Assembly (NCBI RefSeq): GCF_041714655.1
Contig: NZ_CP168219.1
Location: 744,001-808,000 of the forward strand
Origin: Pseudoroseicyclus_A sp041714655
Lineage (GTDB): Bacteria > Pseudomonadota > Alphaproteobacteria > Rhodobacterales > Rhodobacteraceae
Length of the DNA stretch: 64,000 nucleotides
Direction of reading: 5' to 3'
Both the position numbers and the translations under genes were made by a program. Shown piece after piece: positions 1 through 8,917 of the stretch (position 1 is the stretch's first letter; each line of letters starts with the position of its first letter). A model generated the notes under the pieces. It saw only the letters and a program-made list of their open reading frames with translations. It ran no database searches and had not been told where the DNA came from.

Positions 1-68
1 GCGAGGCGCAGGTAGGCGTGGGAGATGTTGCCGCATCCGATGATGCCGACACCGAGTTTGCTGGTCAT
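1..68 (-). CDS. Gfo/Idh/MocA-family oxidoreductase, N-terminal fragment
   Basis: Only the first 22 codons lie in the window; the gene runs off the left edge. The visible protein starts MTSKLGVGIIGCGNIS, the glycine-rich Rossmann nucleotide-binding turn (G-x-G-x-x-x) typical of Gfo/Idh/MocA NAD(P)-dependent sugar dehydrogenases. A GAGGAG ribosome site lies a few bases before the ATG. It is the last visible gene of the leftward sugar operon, 12 bp after the isomerase gene, so an operon role in sugar or keto-sugar redox chemistry is likely. Substrate cannot be read from the fragment. Confidence 0.75.
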   Translation of the reverse strand, partial: MTSKLGVGIIGCGNISHAYLRL

Positions 69-80
69 TTGGAGTGCTCC

Positions 81-821
81 TCAGAGGGTCTTCAGCGCGG
101 CGAGCGAAGCGCTGGCAAAGCGCTTGTCGTCGCTGGGGTTGTCATGTTCCAGAACGAAATGGTCGATGCCGGCGGCGCGGGCGGCGGGGACGATGGTGGC
201 ATAGTCCACGACGCCGGTGCCGAGGTCGGCCCAGCCGTCCTCGTCCGCTTTCTCGCCTTCGGGGGCGATGTCCTTGATGTGGACGGCCTCGATGCGGCCC
301 TTGTAGCGCTCGAGCATCTCCAGCGGGTCCTTGCCGGCGCGGGTGACCCAGCCGAGGTCGAGCTCGAGGCAGAGGCTTTCCTCCTCGAGGATGCAGTCGA
401 GCGGCAGGAGGCCGCCCTCCAGATCCACCAGCTCGAAATCGTGGTTGTGCCAGCCGAAGGGGATGCCGGCAGCGGTGAAGGGCTTGCCGGCCTTGGCCAG
501 CCGCGCCCCGAAGGCGCGCCAGCCCTCGGCATCGGTCGGGCGCTCGTCCGGCGCCATCCAGGGGCCGAAGACGGCGCGCATGTTCAGCTCCTTGGCCAGC
601 GCCACGAAGCCCTCCGGGTCGCGCTCGAGGTCTCCCACGGCGATATGGGCGGTGGTCATGCTCATGCCCGTCTCGGCCAGCGCCGCCTTGAGGGCGGGAA
701 TGTCCCCGAAAAGGCCGCCGTAGCCCTCGCATTCGGTGAAGCCGGCCTCCGACAGCATCGCCAGGGTGGCGGGCAGGGGGCCGAAGTTGCGCGAGCAGAA
801 GAGCTGGTAGGAATAGCCCAT
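81..821 (-). CDS. Sugar phosphate isomerase/epimerase-like TIM-barrel protein
   Basis: A 246-residue protein of the xylose isomerase-like/AP-endonuclease-2 TIM-barrel superfamily, with no signal peptide, so cytosolic. Likely metal and catalytic positions are the HNHDFE stretch (residues 125-130), ELDLGWV (153-159), HIKD (181-184) and a late LEHDN. Known members epimerise or isomerise free sugars or keto-sugars, or act as lyases on 3-keto-glycosides; the exact reaction is not readable. It begins one base after the glycoside hydrolase stop and is followed 12 bp later by a Gfo/Idh dehydrogenase, so it probably processes the sugar released by that hydrolase. A second isomerase/dehydrogenase pair lies at 8918-11088. 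Confidence 0.8.
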   Translation of the reverse strand: MGYSYQLFCSRNFGPLPATLAMLSEAGFTECEGYGGLFGDIPALKAALAETGMSMTTAHIAVGDLERDPEGFVALAKELNMRAVFGPWMAPDERPTDAEGWRAFGARLAKAGKPFTAAGIPFGWHNHDFELVDLEGGLLPLDCILEEESLCLELDLGWVTRAGKDPLEMLERYKGRIEAVHIKDIAPEGEKADEDGWADLGTGVVDYATIVPAARAAGIDHFVLEHDNPSDDKRFASASLAALKTL

Positions 822-822
822 G

Positions 823-3237
823 TCAGGTCCGTTTCATGGTTGCAGAGTAAAGGTCGCGGAGCGTGAAGTTGGGCTCCGCTGAGGGGTCGGCGGGGGTGAA
901 GCGCAAGGTGGTGCTGGCGCCGGGTCCGAGATGCACGGCATTGCCGCTCCAGCGGCCCGGCACGTCGGTCTCCGCCGTCAGGAAGAAGCTCATGGTCTCG
1001 ACCGTGAGCGCGACGAGCCAGTCACCGCCCTCGCGGGTGATCTCGGCCTTGGGCGCCGAGTCGGGCAGGTCATAGGCCTTCCAGGGGCGCGGAGCGAAGA
1101 TGTCGCCGGCATGGGTGCCGTCCGAGCCCTCCCAGCCGAAGGTCAGCACCTCGCCTTCCTCCAGCTCGCCCTCGGGGATGGTCATCAGCACCTCGGCCTC
1201 GAGCCCGAGCACGGCCGAGCCCTCGCCGAGGTCGCGGGTGGAGCCGTCCATCGCCGTTGCATAGGCGGTGACGGAGAGCTCCACATCCTCCAAGAGGTCG
1301 TTGATGCCCATGATGTCGACGCTGCCGTCCGCGCGGGGCACGGCGGTCGCCAGCACCGGGGCATAGAAGCCCTTGGCGAGGTGATGCAGCATCTTCCAGT
1401 CGCCGCCATGATCGAGAGACGACCAGGAGCAGACGGGCCATGTGTCGTTGAGCTGCCAGTAGAGCGTGCCCATGCAATGCGGCTTGAGGCTCCGCCAATG
1501 GGTCACCGCCGTCTTGATGGCGAGGCCCTGCTGGATCTGGGAGAGCCAGACGAAATCCTCGAAGCGCTCCGGCCAGCGAAAATAGCGGAACATCGTCTCG
1601 GCGATGCGGGCATTGCCGCCGGCGTTCTTCTGGTGGCTCTCGAAGACCGGGCTCGCGATGTTCCAGTCCTCCTCGCCCGCGAAGCGCCGGATGGCGTTGA
1701 GCGAGGGGTAGGACTGGAAGCCGAATTCCGAGCAGAAGCGGGGGGAGACATCGCGGTAATGGTCGAAGTCGCGGCCCTCGTGCCAGACCGACCAGAAATG
1801 CATGTCGCCCGCGCTGTCGTCATGCCAGGCATCGCCGAAGTTCATCGGCCCCGGCGAGGGCGAGGAGGGCCACCAGATCGCGCCAGGCGCCGTCTCTGAG
1901 AGCGCCGCCTCGATCGTGCGGTTCAGCCGGTCGTAGCTGACGAGATAGCGGTCGCGGTTGTCGCGGCTCTCGGGGAACCAGTTCAGCGCGCCAATGAGCT
2001 CGTTGTCGCCGCACCAGAGCGCGATGCAGGCATGGTGGTGCAGGCGGGCGGCCTGTTCGCGCACCTCGGTATCGACGTTGGAGAGGAACTCCGGCGTCGA
2101 GGGGTAGAGGTTGCAGGCGAACATGAAATCCTGCCAGACCATGAGCCCCAGCTCGTCGCAGGTATCGTAGAAGCTGTCCGGCTCGTAGCGGCCGCCGCCC
2201 CAGACGCGGATCATGTTCATGTTGGCGTCCACGGCGGATTGCAGCAGGTCGCGCGTGGCGTCCTCGCTGATCCGCCCGGGCAGCGCATCGGCGGGGATCC
2301 AGTTGGCGCCGCGCGCGAAGACGGGCGCGCCGTTGACATGGAGCTGGAAGGAGGTGCCGCCCTCGTCCTCCTCCGTCACCAGCTCGATGGTCCGGAGGCC
2401 GATCTGCCGCGAGGCCCACGCGCCGCCGCAGGTGAGGCCGAGCTCGTAGAGGTTCTGCTCGCCGAGACCGGCGGGCCACCAGAGCTGCGGGTCCTCGATC
2501 TCGAAGACCGCGGTGATGCCGCCGCCCTCGACGATGCCCTCCAGCTCCTGCCCGGCGCAGGTGAAGAGGCAGTTCTCGCCCTCGCCGCCGGAGATATAGG
2601 CCGTGACGGTCAGCGTGACGCGACCGTCGTCATGTTCCTGCGCCACCTCGATCCGCTCGATGGCGGGGCAGGTGGCATCGACAATCTCTGCCCTTCCGTA
2701 GAGGCCGAAGGGGGCGAGCGCGATGTTCCAGTCCCAGCCGAAATCGCACTGCACCTTGCGGAGCATGTTGCCGTGCGGGATCGGGGAGTTGTTGCTCGAA
2801 TAGGGCAAGAAGAAGGGCTGGCGCTTCTGCAGCGCCGCGGCGCCCGCCACGTTGGAATGGAAGGTGATCTCGATCTCGTGCTCGCCGGCATCCAGATGCG
2901 AGACATCGGCCCGCCAGGTGCGGAAGGCATTGTCGGCGGTCAGGATCTCCTCGCCGTCGATGCTGACGGTGGCGAGCGTGTCGAGCCCGTCCAGCACCAG
3001 TTCGCCGGGCGTGTCGTCGTCGAGCGTGAAGTTCCGGCGCGCCACCCAGTCGGTCTCGGCGATCCAGCGCAGATCGTATTCGTTCCGGCCCCAGTAGGGA
3101 TCGGGGACCTCGCCGGCATCGGCAAGGGCCGAAATGGCGTCGCCGGGCACCGGAAAGGGGGCGGAGATGCCTCCGCCCGCCTCTTCCAGAACCCAGTCTC
3201 CGCCGAGATCGGCAAGGACGGGGCGCGATGCTGTCAC
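823..3237 (-). CDS. Glycoside hydrolase family 2, beta-mannosidase-like
   Basis: 804 residues with the GH2 order: N-terminal jelly-roll sugar-binding domain (about 1-200), immunoglobulin-like domain (about 200-290), catalytic TIM barrel (about 295-600) and C-terminal beta domains. The acid/base glutamate is E413 in WCGDNE, the signature of beta-mannosidases, and the nucleophile is E504 in SEFGFQSYPS. No signal peptide is visible, so it should cleave an imported beta-mannoside or related oligosaccharide in the cytosol. It starts with GTG and overlaps the stop of the transporter ATPase by four bases, indicating translational coupling. beta-Galactosidase or beta-glucuronidase is less likely given the WCGDNE motif; specificity is inferred. 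Confidence 0.85.
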   Translation of the reverse strand: MTASRPVLADLGGDWVLEEAGGGISAPFPVPGDAISALADAGEVPDPYWGRNEYDLRWIAETDWVARRNFTLDDDTPGELVLDGLDTLATVSIDGEEILTADNAFRTWRADVSHLDAGEHEIEITFHSNVAGAAALQKRQPFFLPYSSNNSPIPHGNMLRKVQCDFGWDWNIALAPFGLYGRAEIVDATCPAIERIEVAQEHDDGRVTLTVTAYISGGEGENCLFTCAGQELEGIVEGGGITAVFEIEDPQLWWPAGLGEQNLYELGLTCGGAWASRQIGLRTIELVTEEDEGGTSFQLHVNGAPVFARGANWIPADALPGRISEDATRDLLQSAVDANMNMIRVWGGGRYEPDSFYDTCDELGLMVWQDFMFACNLYPSTPEFLSNVDTEVREQAARLHHHACIALWCGDNELIGALNWFPESRDNRDRYLVSYDRLNRTIEAALSETAPGAIWWPSSPSPGPMNFGDAWHDDSAGDMHFWSVWHEGRDFDHYRDVSPRFCSEFGFQSYPSLNAIRRFAGEEDWNIASPVFESHQKNAGGNARIAETMFRYFRWPERFEDFVWLSQIQQGLAIKTAVTHWRSLKPHCMGTLYWQLNDTWPVCSWSSLDHGGDWKMLHHLAKGFYAPVLATAVPRADGSVDIMGINDLLEDVELSVTAYATAMDGSTRDLGEGSAVLGLEAEVLMTIPEGELEEGEVLTFGWEGSDGTHAGDIFAPRPWKAYDLPDSAPKAEITREGGDWLVALTVETMSFFLTAETDVPGRWSGNAVHLGPGASTTLRFTPADPSAEPNFTLRDLYSATMKRT

Positions 3238-4316
3238 AGACGCTCCTCGGTCGCGGTGTCGAAGAGAGAGGCGCGGGCCGGGTCGATGCCGATGGTCAGG
3301 GTCTCGCCATCCTTCACCGGCAGGTGCCCGTCCATGCGGATGCGGAAGGGCTCGCCGTTCATGCGGCTCCAGACCAGCGTGTCGGAGCCCATGGGCTCGA
3401 CCAGCTCGGCCTTGACCTCCATCGTCGCGGGCGCGTTCGCCGCGAGCTCGCCGGTGACGATATGCTCGGGGCGGATGCCGGCGATGGCCGGGCCGTCCTT
3501 GCCGCCGGAGCTGGCGAACTCGTAGCGGTCCGTCCGCATCGTCAGCTCGCCGGCGGTGAAGGTGCCGCCCGAGAGCGTGCCGTCGACGAAGTTCATCGAA
3601 GGGCTGCCGATGAAGTCGGCCACGTATTTGTTGACCGGCTTGTTGTAGATCACGTCCGGCGTGTCGAGCTGCATGATCAGCCCGCCCTTCATGATCGCGA
3701 TGCGGTCGGCGAGCGTCATCGCCTCCACCTGGTCGTGCGTGACGTAGATCATCGTGTTGGTGAGCTGATGGTGCAGCCGCTTCAGCTCGACCCGAAGATC
3801 GGCGCGGAGCTTGGCGTCGAGGTTCGACAGCGGCTCGTCGAAGAGGAAGACATCCACGTCGCGCACCAGCGCCCGGCCGATGGCCACCCGCTGCCGCTGG
3901 CCGCCCGACAGGGCGCCCGGCTTGCGCTTGAGAAGCGGCTCGATCTGCAGGATCTCGGCGGCGCGGTCGACGCGGCGGCGGATCTCGTCCTTCGGCACGC
4001 GGGCGTTCTTCAGGCCGAAGGAGAGGTTCCCCTCGACCGTCATCTGCGGATAGAGCGCGTAGGACTGGAAGACCATGCCGATGCCCCGCTCGGAGGGCTC
4101 CTTCCAGGTGACGTTCTCGCCCTTGATGAAGATCTGCCCGTCGGTCGGCTCGAGCAGGCCGGCGATGCAGTTGAGCAGGGTGGACTTGCCGCAGCCCGAC
4201 GAGCCGAGGAGGACGAGGAACTCGCCGTCGCGGATGTCGAGGTTGAGCTTCTGAAGGACCTTCACGGCACCGAAGTGCAGGTCGAGATCCTTGATCTGTA
4301 CGGAGTGGTCGGTCAT
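3234..4316 (-). CDS. Carbohydrate ABC transporter ATP-binding protein (UgpC/MalK type)
   Basis: A 360-residue ATPase powering the sugar importer encoded just upstream. Walker A GSSGCGKST, signature LSGGQRQR, Walker B VFLFDEPLSNLD and the switch histidine in YVTHDQ are all present in the first 240 residues, followed by a C-terminal regulatory TOBE/OB domain, as in MalK and UgpC. The ATG at 4316 (MTDHSVQIKDLDLHFG) is chosen because the family begins here; the frame stays open further upstream but inside the permease gene. It lies 5 bp after the permease stop and overlaps the hydrolase start. Confidence 0.9.
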   Translation of the reverse strand: MTDHSVQIKDLDLHFGAVKVLQKLNLDIRDGEFLVLLGSSGCGKSTLLNCIAGLLEPTDGQIFIKGENVTWKEPSERGIGMVFQSYALYPQMTVEGNLSFGLKNARVPKDEIRRRVDRAAEILQIEPLLKRKPGALSGGQRQRVAIGRALVRDVDVFLFDEPLSNLDAKLRADLRVELKRLHHQLTNTMIYVTHDQVEAMTLADRIAIMKGGLIMQLDTPDVIYNKPVNKYVADFIGSPSMNFVDGTLSGGTFTAGELTMRTDRYEFASSGGKDGPAIAGIRPEHIVTGELAANAPATMEVKAELVEPMGSDTLVWSRMNGEPFRIRMDGHLPVKDGETLTIGIDPARASLFDTATEERL

Positions 4317-4321
4317 GTCAG

Positions 4322-5341
4322 TCAGCCTTTGACGGCGCCGGCGGCGATGCCGCGCACGAAGAGTTTGCCGGAGACGAAGTAGATGCACAGCGGCACAAGG
4401 CCGGTCAGCATCGTCGCCGCCATGTTGACGTTGTATTCCTTGATGCCCTGCACCGAGTTGACGATGTTGTTGAGCTGCACCGTCATCGGATATTGCTCGG
4501 CCCGCGTGTAGACGACCCCGAAGAGGAAGTCGTTCCAGATACCCGTGACCTGCAGGATGATCGCGACGACGAGGATCGGCAGCGACATCGGCAGCATGAT
4601 CCGGAAGAGGATCTGCCAGAAGCCGGCGCCGTCGACACGGGCCGCCTTGAAGAGCTCGTCGGGGATCGAGGAGAAGTAGTTGCGGAAGAGCAGCACGAGG
4701 ATCGGCATCCCGAAGATCGTGTGCACGAGGACGAGGCCCCAGACCGACCCGAAGAGCTGGATGCGGCCGCGGCACGAGCCCTCCGCCGAGGTGAAGATCC
4801 CGCAGGTGCCCTGCCAGATATCGGTCATAAAGCCGCCGATCTCGCGCAGGATGATGACCACCGGGTAGAGCATCACCTGGTAGGGGATGAAGGCGCCCAT
4901 GAGCAGGATGGTGAAGAACACCTCCGAGCCTTTGAACTTCCATTTCGACAGCGTGTAGCCCGAGATGCAGGCGATCGAGATCGATATGATCACCGAGGGG
5001 ATGAGGATCCGCACGGAGTTCCAGAAGCCGCGGGAGAGCCCGTCGCAGTTGACGCCCGTGCAGGCCTCCGCCCAGGCCTTGATCCAGGGCTCGAAGGTGA
5101 TCTCGCGCGGCAGCGAGAAGACGTTGCCGATGCGGATCTCGGGCATGGTCTTCAGCGAGGTGACGATCATCACGTAGAGCGGCAGCAGGTAGTAGATCGC
5201 CACGATGATGAGCACGCCGTAGAGCGCGATGTTGCGCCGCGAGAAGGCCCGCTTCGGGCGGGCGCCGCGGGGTCCGTCGATCATGCCGTGGATCGGCTCT
5301 TCGGCGGCCTTGGTGGTGTTGAGCATTCCGATGTCAGCCAC
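4322..5341 (-). CDS. Carbohydrate ABC transporter permease (MalG/UgpE type)
   Basis: 339-residue inner-membrane protein with about six transmembrane helices, the first near residues 35-60. The cytoplasmic EAA loop, which docks the ATPase, appears as DELFKAARVDGAGFWQILFRIMLPMSLP. It forms the channel with the neighbouring MalF-type permease. An insertion of about 30 residues with cysteines (GTCGIFTSAEGSCRG) sits in a predicted periplasmic loop, longer than in typical members. Its start overlaps the end of the other permease by eight bases. Confidence 0.9.
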   Translation of the reverse strand: MADIGMLNTTKAAEEPIHGMIDGPRGARPKRAFSRRNIALYGVLIIVAIYYLLPLYVMIVTSLKTMPEIRIGNVFSLPREITFEPWIKAWAEACTGVNCDGLSRGFWNSVRILIPSVIISISIACISGYTLSKWKFKGSEVFFTILLMGAFIPYQVMLYPVVIILREIGGFMTDIWQGTCGIFTSAEGSCRGRIQLFGSVWGLVLVHTIFGMPILVLLFRNYFSSIPDELFKAARVDGAGFWQILFRIMLPMSLPILVVAIILQVTGIWNDFLFGVVYTRAEQYPMTVQLNNIVNSVQGIKEYNVNMAATMLTGLVPLCIYFVSGKLFVRGIAAGAVKG

Positions 5342-6269
5342 GCTTCCGGCCTCCGAATTCGAGCAGCGCCCAGGGGACGAGGATGATGACGACGCTGAGC
5401 AGCATCATGGTCGAGGCGGCGAAGCCCTGGCCGAGGTTCTGCCCGCCGAACATGGCCTGCATGACGTATTTGGCCGGCACTTCGGACGAGATGCCCGGGC
5501 CGCCGGAGGTCTGCGCGACGACGAGGTCGTAGAGCTTGATGATGCCGGAGGCGATGAGCACCACGGCGGTGACAAAGACGGGCCGCATCATCGGGATGAT
5601 GATCCGCACATAGGTCTTCCAGACCGGGATGCCGTCGACGCGGCTGGCCTTCCAGATGTCGTCGTCGATGCCGCGCAGGCCCGCGAGCATGATGCACATG
5701 ATCAGCCCCGTGCCCTGCCACAGCCCGGCGATCAGCAGGCCGAACATGACGATGTCGGGGTTGTGCAGCGGGTTGAAGGTGAAGCTCTCCCAGCCGAGCG
5801 AGCGCACGACGCCCTGCACCCCGTATTCGGGGTTGAGCACCCATTGCCACACGAGCCCGGTGACGATGAAGCTCAGCGCGAAGGGATAGAGATAGATGGT
5901 GCGGAAGGCATCCTCGAAGCGGATCTTGCGGTCGAGCAGCGCGGCGAGCACGAAGCCGATGACGAGGGTCAGCACCAGGCTGAAGACGCCGTAGATGGCG
6001 AGGTTCTCGATCGAGATCAGCCACTTGGAGGTGCTCCAGAGCCGCTCGTATTGCGCCAGCCCGACGAAATCGAGCTTGGGCAGCAGCCCCGAGGACGTGA
6101 AGGAATACACGACCGTCCAGATGGTGCCGCCGAGGAAGACCCCGCAGGCGATGAGGATCAGCGGGATGAGCGCGATCTTGGATGCGAGATTGCGAAAAAG
6201 CCGGATCGGGCGCCGGGCGGGCGCACTGCGTTCCGGGACGGCGGTGTCGGCGGATTCTGCGATCGCCAT
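5334..6269 (-). CDS. Carbohydrate ABC transporter permease (MalF/UgpA type)
   Basis: 311-residue permease with six predicted transmembrane segments; the first follows a basic cytoplasmic N-terminus (residues about 30-60). The EAA motif is visible as DIWKASRVDGIPVWKTYVRIIIPMMRP. A GGGAGG ribosome site precedes the ATG. It pairs with the MalG-type protein encoded next and takes substrate from the binding protein encoded 140 bp upstream. It is much shorter than true MalF because it lacks the large periplasmic P2 loop. Confidence 0.9.
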   Translation of the reverse strand: MAIAESADTAVPERSAPARRPIRLFRNLASKIALIPLILIACGVFLGGTIWTVVYSFTSSGLLPKLDFVGLAQYERLWSTSKWLISIENLAIYGVFSLVLTLVIGFVLAALLDRKIRFEDAFRTIYLYPFALSFIVTGLVWQWVLNPEYGVQGVVRSLGWESFTFNPLHNPDIVMFGLLIAGLWQGTGLIMCIMLAGLRGIDDDIWKASRVDGIPVWKTYVRIIIPMMRPVFVTAVVLIASGIIKLYDLVVAQTSGGPGISSEVPAKYVMQAMFGGQNLGQGFAASTMMLLSVVIILVPWALLEFGGRKRG

Positions 6270-6359
6270 TGGCTGCCTCCCTGACCTAGAGCGATGCTGT
6301 CGTTAGGCATCATGCACGATTTTGTCGGGCAATCTGCAAGTTTTGGGCCTCGGGACGAA

Positions 6360-6383
6360 ATGGGCCCCGCAATGGGGGCCCAT
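6360..6383 (-). promoter_or_regulatory. Hairpin between binding-protein and permease genes
   Basis: A perfect 9-bp inverted repeat (ATGGGCCCC and its complement, six-base loop) lies 27 bp after the binding-protein stop. It is followed in the transcript only by CATTTCG, without a convincing U-run. Such intercistronic hairpins in sugar ABC operons are known to protect the binding-protein mRNA and reduce downstream expression; that role is inferred here. Confidence 0.5.
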
Positions 6384-6409
6384 CCGCTTCGGCCTGGCGG
6401 CCTGAGCTA

Positions 6410-7639
6410 TCAGCTCGCCGATTCGATGATCTGCGCGTAGCGCTCCTGGACATCCTCGGCGGTCATCGAGGGGGTGTTCCAGAATTCGGTCATCAGGTCG
6501 TTCAGCTGCGTGTTGACGTCCGGCGAGATCAGCTGGTTGCCGGACGGCATGGTGTTGCCGGCGGCCAGCAGGTCGAGGCCCTTCTGGGTGCACTCGTTCA
6601 CCGTGGTCAGGTCGACGTCGCCGCGGATCGGCAGCGAGCCCTTGACGGAGTTGAAGGCGACCTGGACTTCCGGCGAGAGCAGAAGCGCGGCAAGTTCCTT
6701 CTGGGCGGCGGTGATCTCGGGATCGTCCACCACGGGGAAGTAGAAGGCGTCCCCGCCCGTATCGAGGATCGCCACCTCCCCGAGACCCGGCAGGCAGGAG
6801 TAATCCTCGCCGGCGGTCATGCCGGCCACGGCGAACTCGCCCTGCGCCCAGTCACCCATGATCTGCGCGGCGGCATCGCCGGTGATCACGGCGTTGGTCG
6901 CCTGGTTCCAGTCCTGCACGTCGAGGCCTTCGGCCATGTCGCGAGCGTCGGCAAAGGCCTGGAAGACCTCGCCATAGGCTTCGCCGCGCACGACGGAGGC
7001 GTCCTTGTCACGGTTCACCGCGAGCCAGTTGTCGAGGCCGGCGAGGGCGACGACCATGACGCCGAAGGAGCCGGACTGCTGCCAGGACTGGCCGCCCATG
7101 GCGAGCGGCACGACGCCGGCTTCACGCAGGGCTTCGGTATCGGCGACGAACTCGGTCCAGCTTTCCGGAACCTCGAGGCCGGCCTTCTCGAAGGCGGCGT
7201 TGGAGAGCCACATCCACTGCCAGGAGTGGATGTTGACCGGCGCACAGTAGACGCGGCCTTCGTAGGTGCAGGCGTCGAGCAGCGACGGCGGGTTCACGAT
7301 GTCTTCCCAGCCTTCGGCTTCGGCGACGTCGGTGAGGTCGAGCATCAGGCCGGCTTCGATGAGCTCCTGGGCCTGAAGACCGTGGTTGAACTGGAAGGCG
7401 GCCGGCGGGTCACCGCCGAGGATCCGGCTGACCATGACGGGGCGAGCCACGTCACCGCCGCCGGCGATGGCACCGTCGACCCAGGTGTTGCCGGTGGCAT
7501 CCCAGGCCTTGGCGAATTCGGCCACAGCCGCGGCCTCGCCGCCGGACGTCCACCAGTGCATGACCTCGAGGTCCACGGCACCGGCACTGGTTGCGCTAAC
7601 AATCGCAGTCGCAGCCAGGAGCTTGGTGGTGAGTTTCAC
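6410..7639 (-). CDS. Periplasmic sugar-binding protein of ABC transporter
   Basis: 409 residues, extracellular solute-binding protein family 1. A Sec signal peptide is visible (MKLTTKLLAATAIVSATSAGA, cleavage near residue 21), then mature VDLEVMHWWTSGGEAAAV, which is typical of sugar binders. The GTG at 7639 is preferred because it sits 7 bp after a GGAGG site and gives the signal peptide directly. First gene of the leftward transporter operon, downstream of a promoter with candidate LacI operators. Ligand is unknown; the linked GH2 enzyme suggests a beta-mannoside or similar oligosaccharide. Confidence 0.9.
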   Translation of the reverse strand: MKLTTKLLAATAIVSATSAGAVDLEVMHWWTSGGEAAAVAEFAKAWDATGNTWVDGAIAGGGDVARPVMVSRILGGDPPAAFQFNHGLQAQELIEAGLMLDLTDVAEAEGWEDIVNPPSLLDACTYEGRVYCAPVNIHSWQWMWLSNAAFEKAGLEVPESWTEFVADTEALREAGVVPLAMGGQSWQQSGSFGVMVVALAGLDNWLAVNRDKDASVVRGEAYGEVFQAFADARDMAEGLDVQDWNQATNAVITGDAAAQIMGDWAQGEFAVAGMTAGEDYSCLPGLGEVAILDTGGDAFYFPVVDDPEITAAQKELAALLLSPEVQVAFNSVKGSLPIRGDVDLTTVNECTQKGLDLLAAGNTMPSGNQLISPDVNTQLNDLMTEFWNTPSMTAEDVQERYAQIIESAS

Positions 7640-7656
7640 GATTTGTCCTCCCTGAT

Positions 7657-7703
7657 CTAAATCGTTGTAGATTCCTCTATAACGTTTTAGTTTTGTGAGG
7701 CAA
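7657..7703 (-). promoter_or_regulatory. Transporter promoter with two candidate LacI operators
   Basis: On the minus strand TTGCCT (7698-7703) and TATAGA (7676-7681) are 16 bp apart and resemble -35 and -10 boxes. Two related CG-centred near-palindromes, TATAACGTTTTA (7678-7689) and TAAATCGTTGTA (7658-7669), are centred 20 bp apart and flank the -10 box. Together they also form an imperfect inverted repeat (11 of 13 positions). CG-centred palindromes are usual for LacI-family proteins, and a LacI gene diverges from here, so repression by that protein is the natural inference. Confidence 0.55.
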
Positions 7704-7828
7704 GAAATATTCGTGCGCTGTTCACGTCGCTCGTGAAACAATGATGCTGCGACGCAGCGACGATTGCCGCAGGGGCACAATCGGGGGGTCGCCCCGGCAC
7801 TCGCGGCGAGGGGAGGATCAGGCCCGCC

Positions 7829-8905
7829 ATGGCCGACAAGAAGACCACGCGCGCCGGCTCCGATGCGGAGGCCGCGGTGCCGGCGGCGCCGGTCCTCAGG
7901 GCCGAGCGCAAGCCGACGCTGCGCACCATTGCCGACATATCCGGCCTTGCGGTGCCGACCGTCAGCCGTGCGCTCAACGACGCCCCCGACATCGGCGCGG
8001 CGACGAAGGAGCTCGTCCGGCGAATCGCCGACGAGATCGGCTACATCCCCAACCGCGCCGGGGTGCGCCTGCGCACGGGGCGGACGAATGTCATCGCGCT
8101 GGTCCTGTCGACCGAGCAGGAGATCATGAACCACACGGCGCGGCTCATCACCTCGATCTCGGCCACGCTGCAGGGCTCTCCCTTCCATCTCATCGTCTCT
8201 CCCTATGTGGGAGAGAAGGATCTGATGAAGCCGATTCGCTACCTGGTGGAGACCCGCTCGGCCGATGCGCTGATCTTCAACATGATCGAGCCCGAGGATG
8301 CCCGCGTCGCCTATCTGATGGAGCGCGGCTTCCCCTTCGCCACCCACGGGCGGACGAAATGGGCCGACCGGCATGCCTATTGGGATTTCGACAACGATGC
8401 CTTCGCGCGCATCGCTGTCGCGCGGCTGGCGGAGCGGGGGCGGCGCCACATGCTTTTGATCGCGCCGCCGCTGCATCAGAACTACGCCCAGCTCATGGTC
8501 GCCGGCGCCCGGGCCGAGGCCGAGGCGCGCGGCTGCACGCTCCGTGTCGCCGCGCCCGTCACCTCCGATTCGGAATCGGCGCCGATCCGCTCGCATGTCT
8601 CTGAGGCGCTCGCCCGGGCGCCCGAGATCGACGGCATCGTCTGCGGCTCGCCGACGGCCGCGATGGCCGCCGTCGCGGCTCTGGAGGCGCGGGGGCGGGT
8701 GATGGCCGGCGATATCGACGTGGTCGCGAAGGAAGCGATTCCCTTCCTCGCGCTTTTCCGCGACACAATGCTGGTGATCGATGAAGATGTGCGCGCCGCG
8801 GGGGAATTCCTCGCCCGGGCCGCCATGAAGGCCGTCCGCGAACCGGGCGCGCCGCCCATGCAGGGGCTTGAAATACCGACCGGGGAATCGTTCACCTCGG
8901 CCTGA
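7829..8905 (+). CDS. LacI-family transcriptional regulator
   Basis: 358 residues. After an unusual 28-residue Ala/Lys-rich N-terminal extension comes the LacI helix-turn-helix (TLRTIADISGLAVPTVSRALND, residues about 30-51) and hinge helix region, then a periplasmic-binding-protein-like sensor domain to the C-terminus. It is divergent from the transporter operon and followed 12 bp later by an isomerase gene. It most likely represses both arms until a sugar or sugar intermediate binds. The start at 7829 follows a GGGAGGA site at about 12 bp; an internal start nearer the helix-turn-helix is possible. Confidence 0.9.
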   Translation: MADKKTTRAGSDAEAAVPAAPVLRAERKPTLRTIADISGLAVPTVSRALNDAPDIGAATKELVRRIADEIGYIPNRAGVRLRTGRTNVIALVLSTEQEIMNHTARLITSISATLQGSPFHLIVSPYVGEKDLMKPIRYLVETRSADALIFNMIEPEDARVAYLMERGFPFATHGRTKWADRHAYWDFDNDAFARIAVARLAERGRRHMLLIAPPLHQNYAQLMVAGARAEAEARGCTLRVAAPVTSDSESAPIRSHVSEALARAPEIDGIVCGSPTAAMAAVAALEARGRVMAGDIDVVAKEAIPFLALFRDTMLVIDEDVRAAGEFLARAAMKAVREPGAPPMQGLEIPTGESFTSA

Positions 8906-8917
8906 AGGAGGAAAGAT

